NCBI RefSeq assembly: GCF_001590865.1
Contig: NZ_BBUY01000006.1
Span: 990-40,576 of the forward strand
Source of the DNA: Streptomyces sp. NBRC 110611
GTDB taxonomy: Bacteria > Actinomycetota > Actinomycetes > Streptomycetales > Streptomycetaceae
Direction of reading: 5' to 3'
Length of the DNA: 39,587 nt
Position 1 is the stretch's first letter. Every line of letters starts with the position of its first letter. The notes under the pieces were generated by a model. The model was not told the DNA's origin. It saw nothing but the letters and a program-made list of their open reading frames with translations, and searched no databases. A program made the position numbers and the translations under genes. Positions 23,834 through 31,111 of the stretch are shown piece after piece.

Positions 23834-23870
23834 GGGGCAAAAGATCGATCACGACCAGGGAGCGCATGAC

Positions 23871-25619
23871 GTGCGGCCGGTAGGCAGCAAGTATCTGCTC
23901 GAGGAGCCGCTGGGACGCGGCGCCACGGGCACCGTCTGGCGTGCCCGCCAGCGGGAGGCGGCGGGCGCCGAGGCCGCCGTGGCCGGAGAGCCCGGTGAGA
24001 CGGTCGCGATCAAGGTCCTCAAGGAGGAGCTGGCGCACGACGCGGACGTGGTGATGCGCTTCCTGCGCGAGCGCTCCGTCCTGCTGCGGCTCACCCACCC
24101 CAACATCGTCCGCACCCGCGACCTGGTCGTCGAGGGCGATCTGCTCGCGCTGGTCATGGACCTGATCGACGGCCCCGACCTGCACCGCTATCTGCGTGAC
24201 AACGGCCCGTTCAGCCCGGTGGCGGCCGCCCTGCTCACCGCCCAGATCGCCGACGCGCTGGCCGCCAGCCACGCCGACGGTGTGGTCCACCGCGACCTCA
24301 AGCCGGCGAACGTGCTGCTCGCCGGGTCCGACGGCAGCGGCGAGATGCACCCGATGCTGACCGACTTCGGCATCGCGCGGCTGGCGGACTCCCCGGGCCT
24401 GACCCGTACGCACGAGTTCGTCGGCACGCCCGCCTATGTGGCGCCGGAGTCCGCCGAGGGCCGTCCGCAGACCTCCGCGGTGGACATCTACGGCGCCGGC
24501 ATCCTGCTGTACGAGCTGGTCACCGGCCGTCCGCCGTTCGCCGGCGCGACCGCCCTGGAGGTGCTCCACCGGCACCTCAGCGAGGAGCCGAGCCGTCCCG
24601 GTACGGTCCCGGAGCCGCTGTGGACGGTGATGGAGCGCTGTCTGAGCAAGCGTCCGGAGGAGCGGCCCAGCGCCGAGAACCTGGCCCGTGCACTGCGCAC
24701 CGTCGCGGCCGGCATCGGCGTGCACGCCAGCCCGGCCCAGGCCGAGGCGGCGCTCGGCGTCGCCGCGCTGCTCGCCCCGGATCCGGCGCCGGCGACGGTG
24801 CCCGGTACGGGGGCCGCCGCTGCCTCCGGTACGGGCGCCGAGGGCGGCCCGGCCACCGGGGGCGACGCCGACCCGACCCAGGTGCTCCCGTCCGGCCCGG
24901 GTGCCGGTACGTACAACCCGGGTGCCGGTACGTACGACCCGGCGGCGGCGACCAGCGTGCTGCCGTCCACGGGCGTGTCCGGACCGGGTGCCGCCGGCGG
25001 ACCCGGTGCCCCCGCCGGACCGGGTGGCCCCGGCGGACGGCAATCCGATCCGACGCGGGTGATGCCGCCGGTGCCGCCGGTACCGCCGGGGGAGCCGCCG
25101 GCCGGCCCGCAGCAGTCCCAGCAGCCCCAGGGGCCGCATCCGTGGGAGTCCCAGATGCGGGCCGCCCGCGACCGCAACGACCAGACGCAGGTGCAGTACC
25201 TGGACCCGGCCCAGGACCCGCTGCGCCGACGCCCGCAGCGCCGCCCGGCCGCCCCGCAGCAGCCGCCGCAGTACCGCCAGCAGCAGCCCGCCCCGGTGCC
25301 GTACGCTCAGCAGCCGCCGCCGGCCCCGCAGCGTCGCCAGGAGCCGCCACCGCAGCGCTACGAGCCGCAGCGGCCGCCCGCGCCGGAGCCGCGTCCCCGG
25401 CGCGAGCCGCGTCCGCGCAGCGCCAACCCGATGCGGATTCCCGGGCTGGGCTGCCTCAAGGGCTGCCTGTTCGTGGTGATCATCCTGTTCGTGGCGGGCT
25501 GGCTGGTCTGGGAGCTGACCCCGCTCCAGGAGTGGATCGGTACGACCAAGGGCTTCTTCGCCCAGATCGCGGACGTCGTCAACGGCGTGACGGAGTGGGT
25601 CAAGGGGCTGAAGCTGTAG
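23871..25619 (+). CDS. pkaA: Membrane-anchored Ser/Thr protein kinase, PkaA-like
   Basis: 582 aa from GTG at 23871, chosen for GGGAG eight bases upstream. Kinase domain 8-270: Gly loop LGRGATGTV (14-22), Lys48 in VAIKVL, catalytic HRDLKPAN (140-147), DFG (165-167), GTPAYVAPE (185-193). The juxtamembrane part (~280-520) is Pro/Gly/Gln-rich and has DPTQVLP and DPTRVMP, threonines of the type PknB-like kinases phosphorylate and FHA domains bind. A helix at ~528-548 (KGCLFVVIILFVAGWLVW) anchors it; only ~33 residues are outside and there is no PASTA domain. Order kinase-kinase-prfB matches the pkaA/pkaB locus of S. coelicolor, from memory, which supports the name. A T-tailed terminator follows. 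Confidence 0.88.
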   Translation: MRPVGSKYLLEEPLGRGATGTVWRARQREAAGAEAAVAGEPGETVAIKVLKEELAHDADVVMRFLRERSVLLRLTHPNIVRTRDLVVEGDLLALVMDLIDGPDLHRYLRDNGPFSPVAAALLTAQIADALAASHADGVVHRDLKPANVLLAGSDGSGEMHPMLTDFGIARLADSPGLTRTHEFVGTPAYVAPESAEGRPQTSAVDIYGAGILLYELVTGRPPFAGATALEVLHRHLSEEPSRPGTVPEPLWTVMERCLSKRPEERPSAENLARALRTVAAGIGVHASPAQAEAALGVAALLAPDPAPATVPGTGAAAASGTGAEGGPATGGDADPTQVLPSGPGAGTYNPGAGTYDPAAATSVLPSTGVSGPGAAGGPGAPAGPGGPGGRQSDPTRVMPPVPPVPPGEPPAGPQQSQQPQGPHPWESQMRAARDRNDQTQVQYLDPAQDPLRRRPQRRPAAPQQPPQYRQQQPAPVPYAQQPPPAPQRRQEPPPQRYEPQRPPAPEPRPRREPRPRSANPMRIPGLGCLKGCLFVVIILFVAGWLVWELTPLQEWIGTTKGFFAQIADVVNGVTEWVKGLKL

Positions 25620-25630
25620 CGTGCGCCGCC

Positions 25631-25675
25631 GCCGGCGGCCGGTCCGTGATACGCGGGCCGGCCGCCGGCTTTTCT
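25631..25675 (+). terminator. Intrinsic terminator after the PkaA-like kinase
   Basis: GCCGGCGGCCGG (25631-25642) pairs perfectly with CCGGCCGCCGGC (25658-25669), followed by TTTTCT. This is a classical factor-independent terminator 12 bases after the stop codon. Confidence 0.85.
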
Positions 25676-25955
25676 GCCTCCTCGCGTCTCCCCGCTCTTC
25701 CGGCTCCCCGCGTCTCCCTGCGGCTCCTCGCGTCTGCCTGCTCTCTCCGCTCTGTCCTCTGCTGCCGCATCCTCGGCATCTTCCGTAGCGCATCTTCCGC
25801 AGCATCATCGATTTGTCGACTTCCGGCGGGCGATTTCCCCCACAGAAGTGAAGGTTGCCGTCAACCAGGGCACGGAACCCCGTGGCATCCGCGTAGCTTT
25901 GACGCCAACCTCAGCCCCCGCAGGACGCTCGGGGGCCCGACATGTCGGAGCAGTC
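25676..25955. other. Pyrimidine-rich intergenic region before the second kinase
   Basis: 25676-25800 is C/T-rich on the plus strand with imperfect repeats of CTCCTCGCGTCT/CTCCCCGCGTCT. 25893-25898 reads TAGCTT, a possible -10 box ~55 bases before the kinase start. No gene is seen. Confidence 0.5.
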
Positions 25956-27266
25956 TTGGCACGGAAGATCGGCAGCCGGTACACCGCCCACCAGATCCTG
26001 GGGCGGGGCAGTGCCGGAACGGTATGGCTGGGCGAGGGCCCCGAGGGGGCCGTGGCCATCAAGCTGTTGCGTGAGGACCTCGCCTCCGACCAGGAGCTCG
26101 TCGGCCGCTTCGTACAGGAGCGGGCCGCACTGCTGGGCCTGGAGGACCGGCATGTCGTCGGCGTCCGCGACCTCGTCGTCGACGGCAACGACCTGGCGCT
26201 GGTCATGGACCTGGTACGCGGCACCGACCTGCGCACCCGTCTGGAGCGCGAGCGCCGGATGGCTCCGGAGGCGGCCGTCGCGATCGCCGCGGACGTCGCC
26301 GACGGGCTCGCCGCCGCGCACGCCGCCCGGGTCGTGCACCGCGACGTCAAGCCGGAGAACGTCCTGCTGGACATGCAGGGCCCGCTCGGCCCCGGTGGCG
26401 CGCACCCCGCGCTGCTCACCGACTTCGGGATCGCCCGGCTCGTCGACTCCCCGCGCCGGCCCCTCCCCCAGCCGCCGGCCGGGGGGACCCCGATCGCGCT
26501 CCGCTCGGCCAAGGTCATCGGCACCCCCGACTACCTCGCCCCGGAGATCATCGAGGGTCTGCCGCCGCGCGCCTCGGTGGACGTCTACGCGCTGGCGACC
26601 GTCCTGTACGAGATGCTCGCCGGGTTCACACCGTTCGGCGGTGGCCACCCCGGGGCGGTGCTGCGCCGCCATGTCACCGAGAGCGTCGCGCCGCTGCCCG
26701 GGATCCCCGACGAGCTGTGGCAGCTGCTGGTGCAGTGTCTGGCGAAGGCCCCGGCCTCCCGGCTGCGCGCCCCGGAGCTGGCCGCCCGGCTGCGGGAGCT
26801 GCTGCCCGGGCTGGCGGGGATGCCGCCGCTGGACATCGACGAGCCGGACGGCGAGCAGCCGGAGGACGGGCCGGACGGCGGGGCCGCCGGGGCACGCGAG
26901 GAATCGTTCTACCCGTCGGCGGCGGAGACCGTGCCGCCGCGCGGCGCGGTCCCGCTGGTGCAGGGTGCGGCGCCGGACTCCAACCGGGAGACGCACACCA
27001 GCATGCGGGTCCCGGGCCCGGACGAGCTGGCGGGCGGCGCGCACGGCACGGCCCGCGCCCCGCGCGCCGCCGGGCAGCGCCGGGCGGGCTCGGCCCGGCA
27101 CCGCTCGACGCCGGAGGCGGTGCGCCGCCGCCGGATCAGGCTCGGTGCGGCGGCCGCCGCGGTGGTCGTGGCGGCGGGCCTGGGCGGCTGGCTGGCCGCC
27201 GGCGGGGACGACGACCCGGCCGGGGTCACGCCGGGCATCCAGCGGCCCGTACCGGACGCTCCGTAA
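25956..27266 (+). CDS. pkaB: Ser/Thr protein kinase, PkaB-like, with insert in the activation loop
   Basis: 436 aa from TTG at 25956, chosen because GGAG lies five bases upstream and the kinase fold begins at once (MARKIGSRYTAHQILGRG). Gly loop LGRGSAGTV (15-23), Lys36, catalytic HRDVKPEN (128-135), DFG (156-158), GTPDYLAPE (189-197). Between DFG and the GTPDY anchor there are 30 residues, including a Pro/Gly stretch PRRPLPQPPAGGTPI (166-180) coded by a palindromic repeat; the PkaA-like neighbour has 17 there. After residue ~270 comes a disordered region, then a C-terminal hydrophobic helix (LGAAAAAVVVAAGLGGWLAA) with a short tail, so the kinase is membrane-bound. A weaker alternative start is GTG 25848. 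Name by locus order and family. Confidence 0.87.
   Translation: MARKIGSRYTAHQILGRGSAGTVWLGEGPEGAVAIKLLREDLASDQELVGRFVQERAALLGLEDRHVVGVRDLVVDGNDLALVMDLVRGTDLRTRLERERRMAPEAAVAIAADVADGLAAAHAARVVHRDVKPENVLLDMQGPLGPGGAHPALLTDFGIARLVDSPRRPLPQPPAGGTPIALRSAKVIGTPDYLAPEIIEGLPPRASVDVYALATVLYEMLAGFTPFGGGHPGAVLRRHVTESVAPLPGIPDELWQLLVQCLAKAPASRLRAPELAARLRELLPGLAGMPPLDIDEPDGEQPEDGPDGGAAGAREESFYPSAAETVPPRGAVPLVQGAAPDSNRETHTSMRVPGPDELAGGAHGTARAPRAAGQRRAGSARHRSTPEAVRRRRIRLGAAAAAVVVAAGLGGWLAAGGDDDPAGVTPGIQRPVPDAP
26463..26491. repeat. Palindromic element copy 2 (short form), inside the PkaB-like gene
   Basis: CTCCCCCAG ... CGGGGGGACCCC, opposite in orientation to the other copies, with a shortened middle. It encodes LPQPPAGGTP in the kinase activation loop. 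Confidence 0.55.
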
Positions 27267-27310
27267 CGGCTCCGCGCGGCTGGGTGACGGACGGGCGACG
27301 GGCCGGCGGC

Positions 27311-27402
27311 GGCTCGGCGACGTACCGGCGGCGGTTCGGTGGTGGCTCGGCGACGGATCGGCAGGGGCTCGGTGGCGGCTCGGTGGTGCGGTGGCGGGCC
27401 GG
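27311..27402. repeat. 33-base imperfect tandem repeat before prfB
   Basis: Units begin GGCTCGGCGACG at 27311 and 27344 and GGCTCGGTGGTG at 27377, with 33-base spacing. The 198-base gap between the PkaB-like gene and prfB is otherwise without features apart from the prfB promoter. Confidence 0.65.
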
Positions 27403-27452
27403 TCCGGCGCGTCCGGTCCGCCGGGGCGGGTCAGGTTGTCGGCGGTTGCCGT

Positions 27453-27458
27453 TAGGCT
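27453..27458 (+). promoter_or_regulatory. -10 box of prfB, leaderless transcript
   Basis: TAGGCT followed by six bases and the GTG start at 27465. TTGTCG occurs at 27436, too close to be a standard -35 box. The mRNA is predicted to begin at the GTG. Confidence 0.55.
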
Positions 27459-27464
27459 GGGTGC

Positions 27465-28571
27465 GTGGCAGTCGTCGATGTATCCGAAGAGCTGAAGTCC
27501 CTCTCCTCGACCATGGGGTCGATCGAGGCCGTCCTGGACCTCGACAAGATGAGGGCCGACATCGCCGTGCTTGAGGAGCAAGCGGCGGTGCCGTCCCTGT
27601 GGGACGACCCGGAGAACGCCCAGAAGGTCACCAGCCGGCTGTCCTACCTCCAGGGCCAGCTGCGCCGCGCCGAGGAGCTGCGCGGCCGGGTCGACGACCT
27701 CGAGGTGCTCTTCGAGCTGGCCGACGCCGAGGGCGACGAGGACGCCCGCGCGGAGGCCGAGGCCGAGCTGGCCGAGGTCCGCAAGGCCGTGGAGGAGCTG
27801 GAGGTCCGTACGCTGCTCTCCGGCGAGTACGACGCCCGTGAGGCGGTCGTCAACATCCGCGCCGAGGCCGGCGGGGTGGACGCCGCCGACTTCGCCGAGA
27901 AGCTCCAGCGCATGTACCTGCGCTGGGCCGAGCGGCACGGCTACAAGACCGAGCTGTACGAGACCTCGTACGCGGAAGAGGCCGGCATCAAGTCGACCAC
28001 CTTCGCCGTCCAGGTCCCGTACGCCTACGGCACCCTCTCCGTCGAGCAGGGCACGCACCGCCTGGTGCGCATCTCGCCGTTCGACAACCAGGGCCGCCGT
28101 CAGACGTCGTTCGCCGGTGTCGAGGTGCTGCCCGTCGTGGAGCAGACCGACCACATCGAGATCGACGAATCGGATCTGCGGGTGGACGTGTACCGCTCGT
28201 CCGGCCCCGGCGGCCAGGGCGTCAACACCACCGACTCCGCGGTCCGGCTGACGCACATCCCCACCGGCATTGTTGTCTCCTGCCAGAACGAGCGCTCGCA
28301 GATCCAGAACAAGGCGACCGCGATGAACGTCCTCCAGGCGAAGCTCCTCGAGCGCCGCCGCCAGGAGGAGCAGGCGAAGATGGACGCGCTCAAGGGCGAC
28401 GGCGGCAACTCCTGGGGCAACCAGATGCGTTCCTATGTCCTGCACCCCTATCAGATGGTCAAGGACCTGCGGACCGAGTACGAGGTCGGCAACCCGCAGG
28501 CGGTGCTGGACGGCGACATCGACGGGTTCCTCGAAGCGGGCATCCGCTGGCGCAAGCAGCAGGAGAAGTAA
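27465..28571 (+). CDS. prfB: Peptide chain release factor 2
   Basis: 368 aa from GTG at 27465. An N-terminal coiled-coil region (1-110) is followed by the stop-codon-reading motif SPF within RISPFDNQGRRQTSF, which marks RF2 (UGA/UAA) as opposed to RF1 (PxT), and the catalytic GGQ in SSGPGGQGVNTTDSAVR (~245-261), which triggers peptidyl-tRNA hydrolysis on the ribosome. The C-terminal GFLEAGIRWRK is typical. The frame is continuous from the start: the programmed +1 frameshift that autoregulates RF2 in enterobacteria is absent. The transcript is probably leaderless. Two hairpins, the second a classical terminator, follow. Confidence 0.98.
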   Translation: MAVVDVSEELKSLSSTMGSIEAVLDLDKMRADIAVLEEQAAVPSLWDDPENAQKVTSRLSYLQGQLRRAEELRGRVDDLEVLFELADAEGDEDARAEAEAELAEVRKAVEELEVRTLLSGEYDAREAVVNIRAEAGGVDAADFAEKLQRMYLRWAERHGYKTELYETSYAEEAGIKSTTFAVQVPYAYGTLSVEQGTHRLVRISPFDNQGRRQTSFAGVEVLPVVEQTDHIEIDESDLRVDVYRSSGPGGQGVNTTDSAVRLTHIPTGIVVSCQNERSQIQNKATAMNVLQAKLLERRRQEEQAKMDALKGDGGNSWGNQMRSYVLHPYQMVKDLRTEYEVGNPQAVLDGDIDGFLEAGIRWRKQQEK

Positions 28572-28610
28572 CCGCCCTCCGGATGCGCCCTCCTGATACC
28601 GGAAGGGCGG
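28572..28610 (+). terminator. First hairpin after prfB
   Basis: CCGCCCTCCGG (28572-28582) pairs with CCGGAAGGGCGG (28599-28610) with one bulged A. It starts directly after the TAA. Confidence 0.65.
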
Positions 28611-28639
28611 TACACCGGAAGGCCGGAAGACCGGAACGG

Positions 28640-28667
28640 CTGTCTCCCTCGGGGAGGCAGTTGTTTT
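28640..28667 (+). terminator. Intrinsic terminator of prfB
   Basis: CTGTCTCCC (28640-28648) pairs with GGGAGGCAG (28652-28660), one G-U pair, and TTGTTTT follows. The T tract makes this the main stop for prfB transcription. Confidence 0.85.
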
Positions 28668-28759
28668 CGGTTGTCTTTCGCTTTGGCGGTTTGGTCACAG
28701 TCGTATGTCCATGTACCGCCCATCTCATGGCAATTCGGGCATCGGTTCTTTAATCGACC

Positions 28760-28788
28760 TTGACGTTGCCGTCATGACTGGGAAGGCT
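28760..28788 (+). promoter_or_regulatory. Promoter of the LAETG repeat-protein gene
   Basis: TTGACG (28760-28765), 17-base spacer, AAGGCT (28783-28788) is the best vegetative promoter match in the window. Transcription would begin near 28795, leaving a leader of ~145 bases. Confidence 0.6.
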
Positions 28789-28797
28789 GAACGCGGC

Positions 28798-28824
28798 ATG
28801 CGCATGTCTGGGGTGCGTGGATGA
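28798..28824 (+). other. Possible near-leaderless upstream ORF (8 codons)
   Basis: ATG at 28798 lies nine bases after the -10 box and reads MRMSGVRG before TGA. Its stop overlaps the ATG of the next small frame (GGATGA). Such short frames occur by chance; the position at the predicted transcript start is what makes it notable. Confidence 0.3.
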
Positions 28825-28934
28825 ACGGGGAGATGAGTGGCCTGTCCGCAGTCGCGGGGCCGGAACTCGCGTACCCCCTCGCTCGTCGCCCCGTACAGCG
28901 GTGCTCCCATGACGAGTTCAGCTACTGGGGGTAG
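28821..28934 (+). other. Possible 37-codon leader ORF upstream of the LAETG gene
   Basis: ATG at 28821, with GGGG seven bases upstream, gives 37 codons starting MNGEMSGLSAVAG and ending DEFSYWG at TAG 28932-28934. The stop sits inside the Shine-Dalgarno region of the LAETG gene, six bases before its ATG. Translation would cross both halves of the complementary segments described below. No homolog is known to me, and a chance frame cannot be excluded. Confidence 0.3.
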
Positions 28935-28935
28935 C
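28863..28935 (+). promoter_or_regulatory. Leader RNA structure that can mask the LAETG gene ribosome site
   Basis: GAACTCG (28863-28869) is complementary to CGAGTTC (28913-28919), and TACCCCC (28872-28878) to GGGGGTA (28927-28933), in the crossed order of a pseudoknot. GGGGG is also the only ribosome site of the gene. A competing hairpin GCTAC-TGGGG-GTAGC (28921-28935) would put the same Gs in a loop. I do not recognise a known riboswitch class. Confidence 0.45.
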
Positions 28936-28940
28936 AGTAC

Positions 28941-29861
28941 ATGACGAAGAAGACGCGGCTGCGCGTAGCGCGTATTGCGGCCGGTGCGGTGATCGCGGCG
29001 GGTGCGTCGCTCACCGCGGCCGGTGCCGCATCCGCGGCCGGTACGGGTACTGGTGAGGCCGCCGCCAGCCAGAGCAGTGGGTTCATCGGCGGGTTCATCG
29101 GTGGATTCATCGGCGGCGGCAGCTCTGGCGGCGACACCACGGGTGGTGAGACCACCGGCGGTGAGACCACGGGTGGTGAGACCACCGGCGGTGAGACCAC
29201 CGGCGGCGAGACCATCGGCGAGACCACCGGCGGCGAGACCATCGGTGAGACCACGGGTGGCGAGACGACCGGCGGTGAGACCACCGGCGGCCAGACCGGC
29301 GGTGAGAACGGCGGTCAGACCGGCGGTGAGAACGGTGGCCAGACCGGCGGCGAGAACGGCGGTCAGACCGGCGGCGAGAACGGCGGCCAGTCCGGCGGTC
29401 AGAACGGCGGCCAGTCCGGCGGTCAGAACGGCGGCCAGTCCGGCGGTCAGAACGGCGGCCAGTCCGGCGGTCAGAACGGTGGCCAGAACGGCGGCAACTC
29501 CGGCGGCAACAGCGGTGGCGGCGAGAACTCCGGCGGCAACAGCTCCGGCGGCGGCAACACCGGTGGTAACAACTCCGGCGGCGGCAACTCCGGTGGCAGC
29601 ACCACCGGCGGTGACTCCACCGGCACCGGCACCGACAACGAGGGCTCCACGCCGATCGAGCAGCCCGGCCAGGGCAAGGAGCAGATCGCTGACACGCCCG
29701 GCCAGGCCAAGCAGCAGGCGAAGGGCGGGGAGCTGGCCGAGACCGGTTCCTCCGGCACCACCTTCCTGCTCATCGGTGCGGCCACGATGATCGCGGGCGG
29801 TGTGGGCTTCCGTATGCTGCCCCGTCTGATCAACAAGAGTGGCGGCGCGGCAGCGGCCTGA
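28941..29861 (+). CDS. Secreted Gly/Thr/Gln/Asn repeat protein with LAETG cell-wall sorting signal
   Basis: 306 aa, ATG at 28941 behind GGGGG. Signal peptide: MTKKTRLRVARIAAG, hydrophobic core, cleavage probably after ASA (32). FIGGFIGGFIGGG (47-59) precedes the repeats. Residues ~65-117 are TGGE/TTGGETTGGE units, then four QTGGENGG and four QSGGQNGG octapeptides, then GGNSGG-type units to ~230. A Lys/Gln-rich spacer leads to ELAETGSS, a hydrophobic helix (TTFLLIGAATMIAGGVGFRM) and a short RLINKSGG tail. This is the LAxTG motif used by class E sortases of streptomycetes, so the protein should be linked to peptidoglycan with a long flexible stalk. No folded ligand-binding domain is seen. It has its own promoter and a strong terminator. 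Confidence 0.85.
   Translation: MTKKTRLRVARIAAGAVIAAGASLTAAGAASAAGTGTGEAAASQSSGFIGGFIGGFIGGGSSGGDTTGGETTGGETTGGETTGGETTGGETIGETTGGETIGETTGGETTGGETTGGQTGGENGGQTGGENGGQTGGENGGQTGGENGGQSGGQNGGQSGGQNGGQSGGQNGGQSGGQNGGQNGGNSGGNSGGGENSGGNSSGGGNTGGNNSGGGNSGGSTTGGDSTGTGTDNEGSTPIEQPGQGKEQIADTPGQAKQQAKGGELAETGSSGTTFLLIGAATMIAGGVGFRMLPRLINKSGGAAAA
29292..29483. repeat. 24-base tandem repeats coding octapeptides
   Basis: Four units coding QTGGENGG (29292-29387) and four coding QSGGQNGG (29388-29483), in exact 24-base register. The last group is almost identical at DNA level, a sign of recent duplication or homogenisation. Imperfect 12-base units coding TGGE precede them (29139-29291). Confidence 0.9.
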
Positions 29862-29878
29862 CGCCGACGGCACCACCA

Positions 29879-29923
29879 GGGGCCCGGGACGCGGCGGCGC
29901 ATGCCGCCGGCGCCCCGGGCCCC
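29879..29923. terminator. Strong hairpin after the LAETG gene
   Basis: GGGGCCCGGG (29879-29888) pairs with CCCGGGCCCC (29914-29923), and inner GCGGCGGC/GCCGCC extends the stem. It lies between convergent genes and can act in both directions. Confidence 0.75.
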
Positions 29924-29957
29924 TCGGTGCTTGTCCGGCGTGGTCGCCCCGGGGGCG

Positions 29958-30152
29958 TCACACGGCCTGGTGGAGCAGCACCCCGACCGCGGCCAGCACG
30001 ATCATCAAAGCCAGCAGCATCGTGGGGTTGAGCTGCGCGAAGATACCGCCGGCCTGCTGCTGGAGCCGTTCTCTGCTCGCCCGGCACACAGGGCAGCGGC
30101 CCTCGCTCACAGGGGCCGCGCAGTTGGCGCACACCAGTCGGTCGTACGTCAT
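29958..30152 (-). CDS. Small zinc-ribbon membrane protein
   Basis: 64 aa, ATG at 30152 with an excellent AAGGAGG five bases upstream. Four cysteines, C8-x2-C11 and C20-x2-C23, in LVCANCAAPVSEGRCPVCRA form a likely zinc ribbon. A single helix (PTMLLALMIVLAAVGVLLH, ~44-62) anchors the C-terminus. It sits alone on the minus strand between the LAETG gene and ftsE, a place where streptomycetes often carry a small hypothetical protein. Function unknown. The strong ribosome site and intact CxxC pairs support it as real. Confidence 0.8.
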   Translation of the reverse strand: MTYDRLVCANCAAPVSEGRCPVCRASRERLQQQAGGIFAQLNPTMLLALMIVLAAVGVLLHQAV

Positions 30153-30412
30153 GCGACCTCCTTCTTCACTGCACCAACGCACCGGAAGGCGCATTGGTTC
30201 CCTCCTCCACTGTGCCAGCTCCACGACGGAACGGCGCGCCCCGCGGAATTGTGCGGTCTTTTGTCCCGTAGGTCCGTGTAGGTCCGTGCACAAAAGCGCC
30301 AACCCCCGACGGCCACTGCACCGCCCCGCGAGGTTCGCGTATGGTCACGCACACCGACGGGAGCCGCAACTCGGCAACCCGTGCCGCTATCCAGGTCGAC
30401 CGTGGTGCATCA
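30153..30412. other. Divergent gap before ftsE
   Basis: 260 bases between the zinc-ribbon gene (minus) and ftsE (plus). TATGGT at 30340-30345 could be a -10 box for ftsEX. An in-frame ATG at 30341 would add 24 residues to FtsE; the extension is not typical. No other gene is seen. Confidence 0.45.
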
Positions 30413-31102
30413 GTGATCCGATTCGACAACGTCTCCAAGACCTACCCGAAGCAGAACCGTCCCGCCCTCCGGGACGTCTCGCTCGAGATCGAGCGCGGCG
30501 AGTTCGTCTTCCTGGTGGGCTCCTCGGGCTCCGGCAAGTCCACCTTCCTGCGGCTGCTGCTGCGCGAGGAGCGGGCCTCCCATGGCCATGTGCACGTACT
30601 GGGCAAGGACCTCGGCAAGCTCTCCAACTGGAAGGTCCCGCAGATGCGGCGCCAGGTGGGCACCGTCTTCCAGGACTTCCGGCTGCTGCCCAACAAGACC
30701 GTGGGGCAGAACGTCGCCTTCGCCCTGGAGGTCATCGGCAAGCCGCGCGGCCAGATCCGCAAGACGGTCCCGGAGGTCCTCGAACTCGTCGGTCTCGGCG
30801 GCAAGGAGGACCGTATGCCGGGCGAGCTCTCCGGCGGTGAGCAGCAGCGCGTCGCCATCGCGCGGGCCTTCGTCAACCGGCCGCTGCTGCTCATCGCGGA
30901 CGAGCCCACCGGCAACCTCGACCCGCAGACCTCGGTCGGCATCATGAAGCTGTTGGACCGGATCAACCGGACCGGTACGACGGTGGTCATGGCCACCCAC
31001 GACCAGCAGATCGTCGACCAGATGCGCAAGCGGGTCATGGAACTCGAGAAGGGCCGGCTCGTACGCGACCAGTCGCGCGGCGTGTACGGCTACCAGCACT
31101 GA
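30413..31102 (+). CDS. ftsE: Cell division ATP-binding protein FtsE
   Basis: 229 aa from GTG at 30413, giving the usual family start MIRFDNVSKTY. Walker A GSSGSGKST (36-44), Q-loop VFQDFRLL (85-92), signature LSGGEQQR (139-146), Walker B LLLIADEPTG (158-167), H-loop MATHDQ. FtsE powers FtsX in the membrane; in actinobacteria the pair activates peptidoglycan hydrolases such as RipC-like NlpC/P60 enzymes. It is followed after nine bases by ftsX. No strong ribosome site precedes the GTG. Confidence 0.97.
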   Translation: MIRFDNVSKTYPKQNRPALRDVSLEIERGEFVFLVGSSGSGKSTFLRLLLREERASHGHVHVLGKDLGKLSNWKVPQMRRQVGTVFQDFRLLPNKTVGQNVAFALEVIGKPRGQIRKTVPEVLELVGLGGKEDRMPGELSGGEQQRVAIARAFVNRPLLLIADEPTGNLDPQTSVGIMKLLDRINRTGTTVVMATHDQQIVDQMRKRVMELEKGRLVRDQSRGVYGYQH

Positions 31103-31111
31103 AAGGACGCC

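Larger units (their letters stand above)
23126..23870. other. Long divergent regulatory region between the FHA/ATPase gene and the PkaA-like kinase
   Basis: 745 bases without a supported gene. It holds a four-copy 22/23-base repeat, a -10-like TACAGT, and a 17-base repeat in the kinase leader. 23270-23400 is lower in GC than its flanks and is a likely place for the minus-strand promoter, but no clean box pair is visible. Confidence 0.55.

Noticed and set aside
27465..27620. Programmed frameshift in prfB
   Set aside because: The frame is open from GTG without an internal TGA or slippery CTTTGA-type site.
25911..28445. Minus-strand open frame across pkaB and prfB
   Set aside because: It crosses two firmly identified genes and the gap between them, with Leu/Val/Asp-biased shadow composition and no domain.
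28668..28940. Known riboswitch (c-di-AMP ydaO type, cobalamin or similar) before the LAETG gene
   Set aside because: I could not find the conserved core sequences of these classes; only simple complementary segments are present.
28922..29284. Minus-strand frame coding VSPPVVSPPV repeats
   Set aside because: It is the antisense reading of the TGGE repeats. The plus strand has a signal peptide, sorting signal, promoter and ribosome site.
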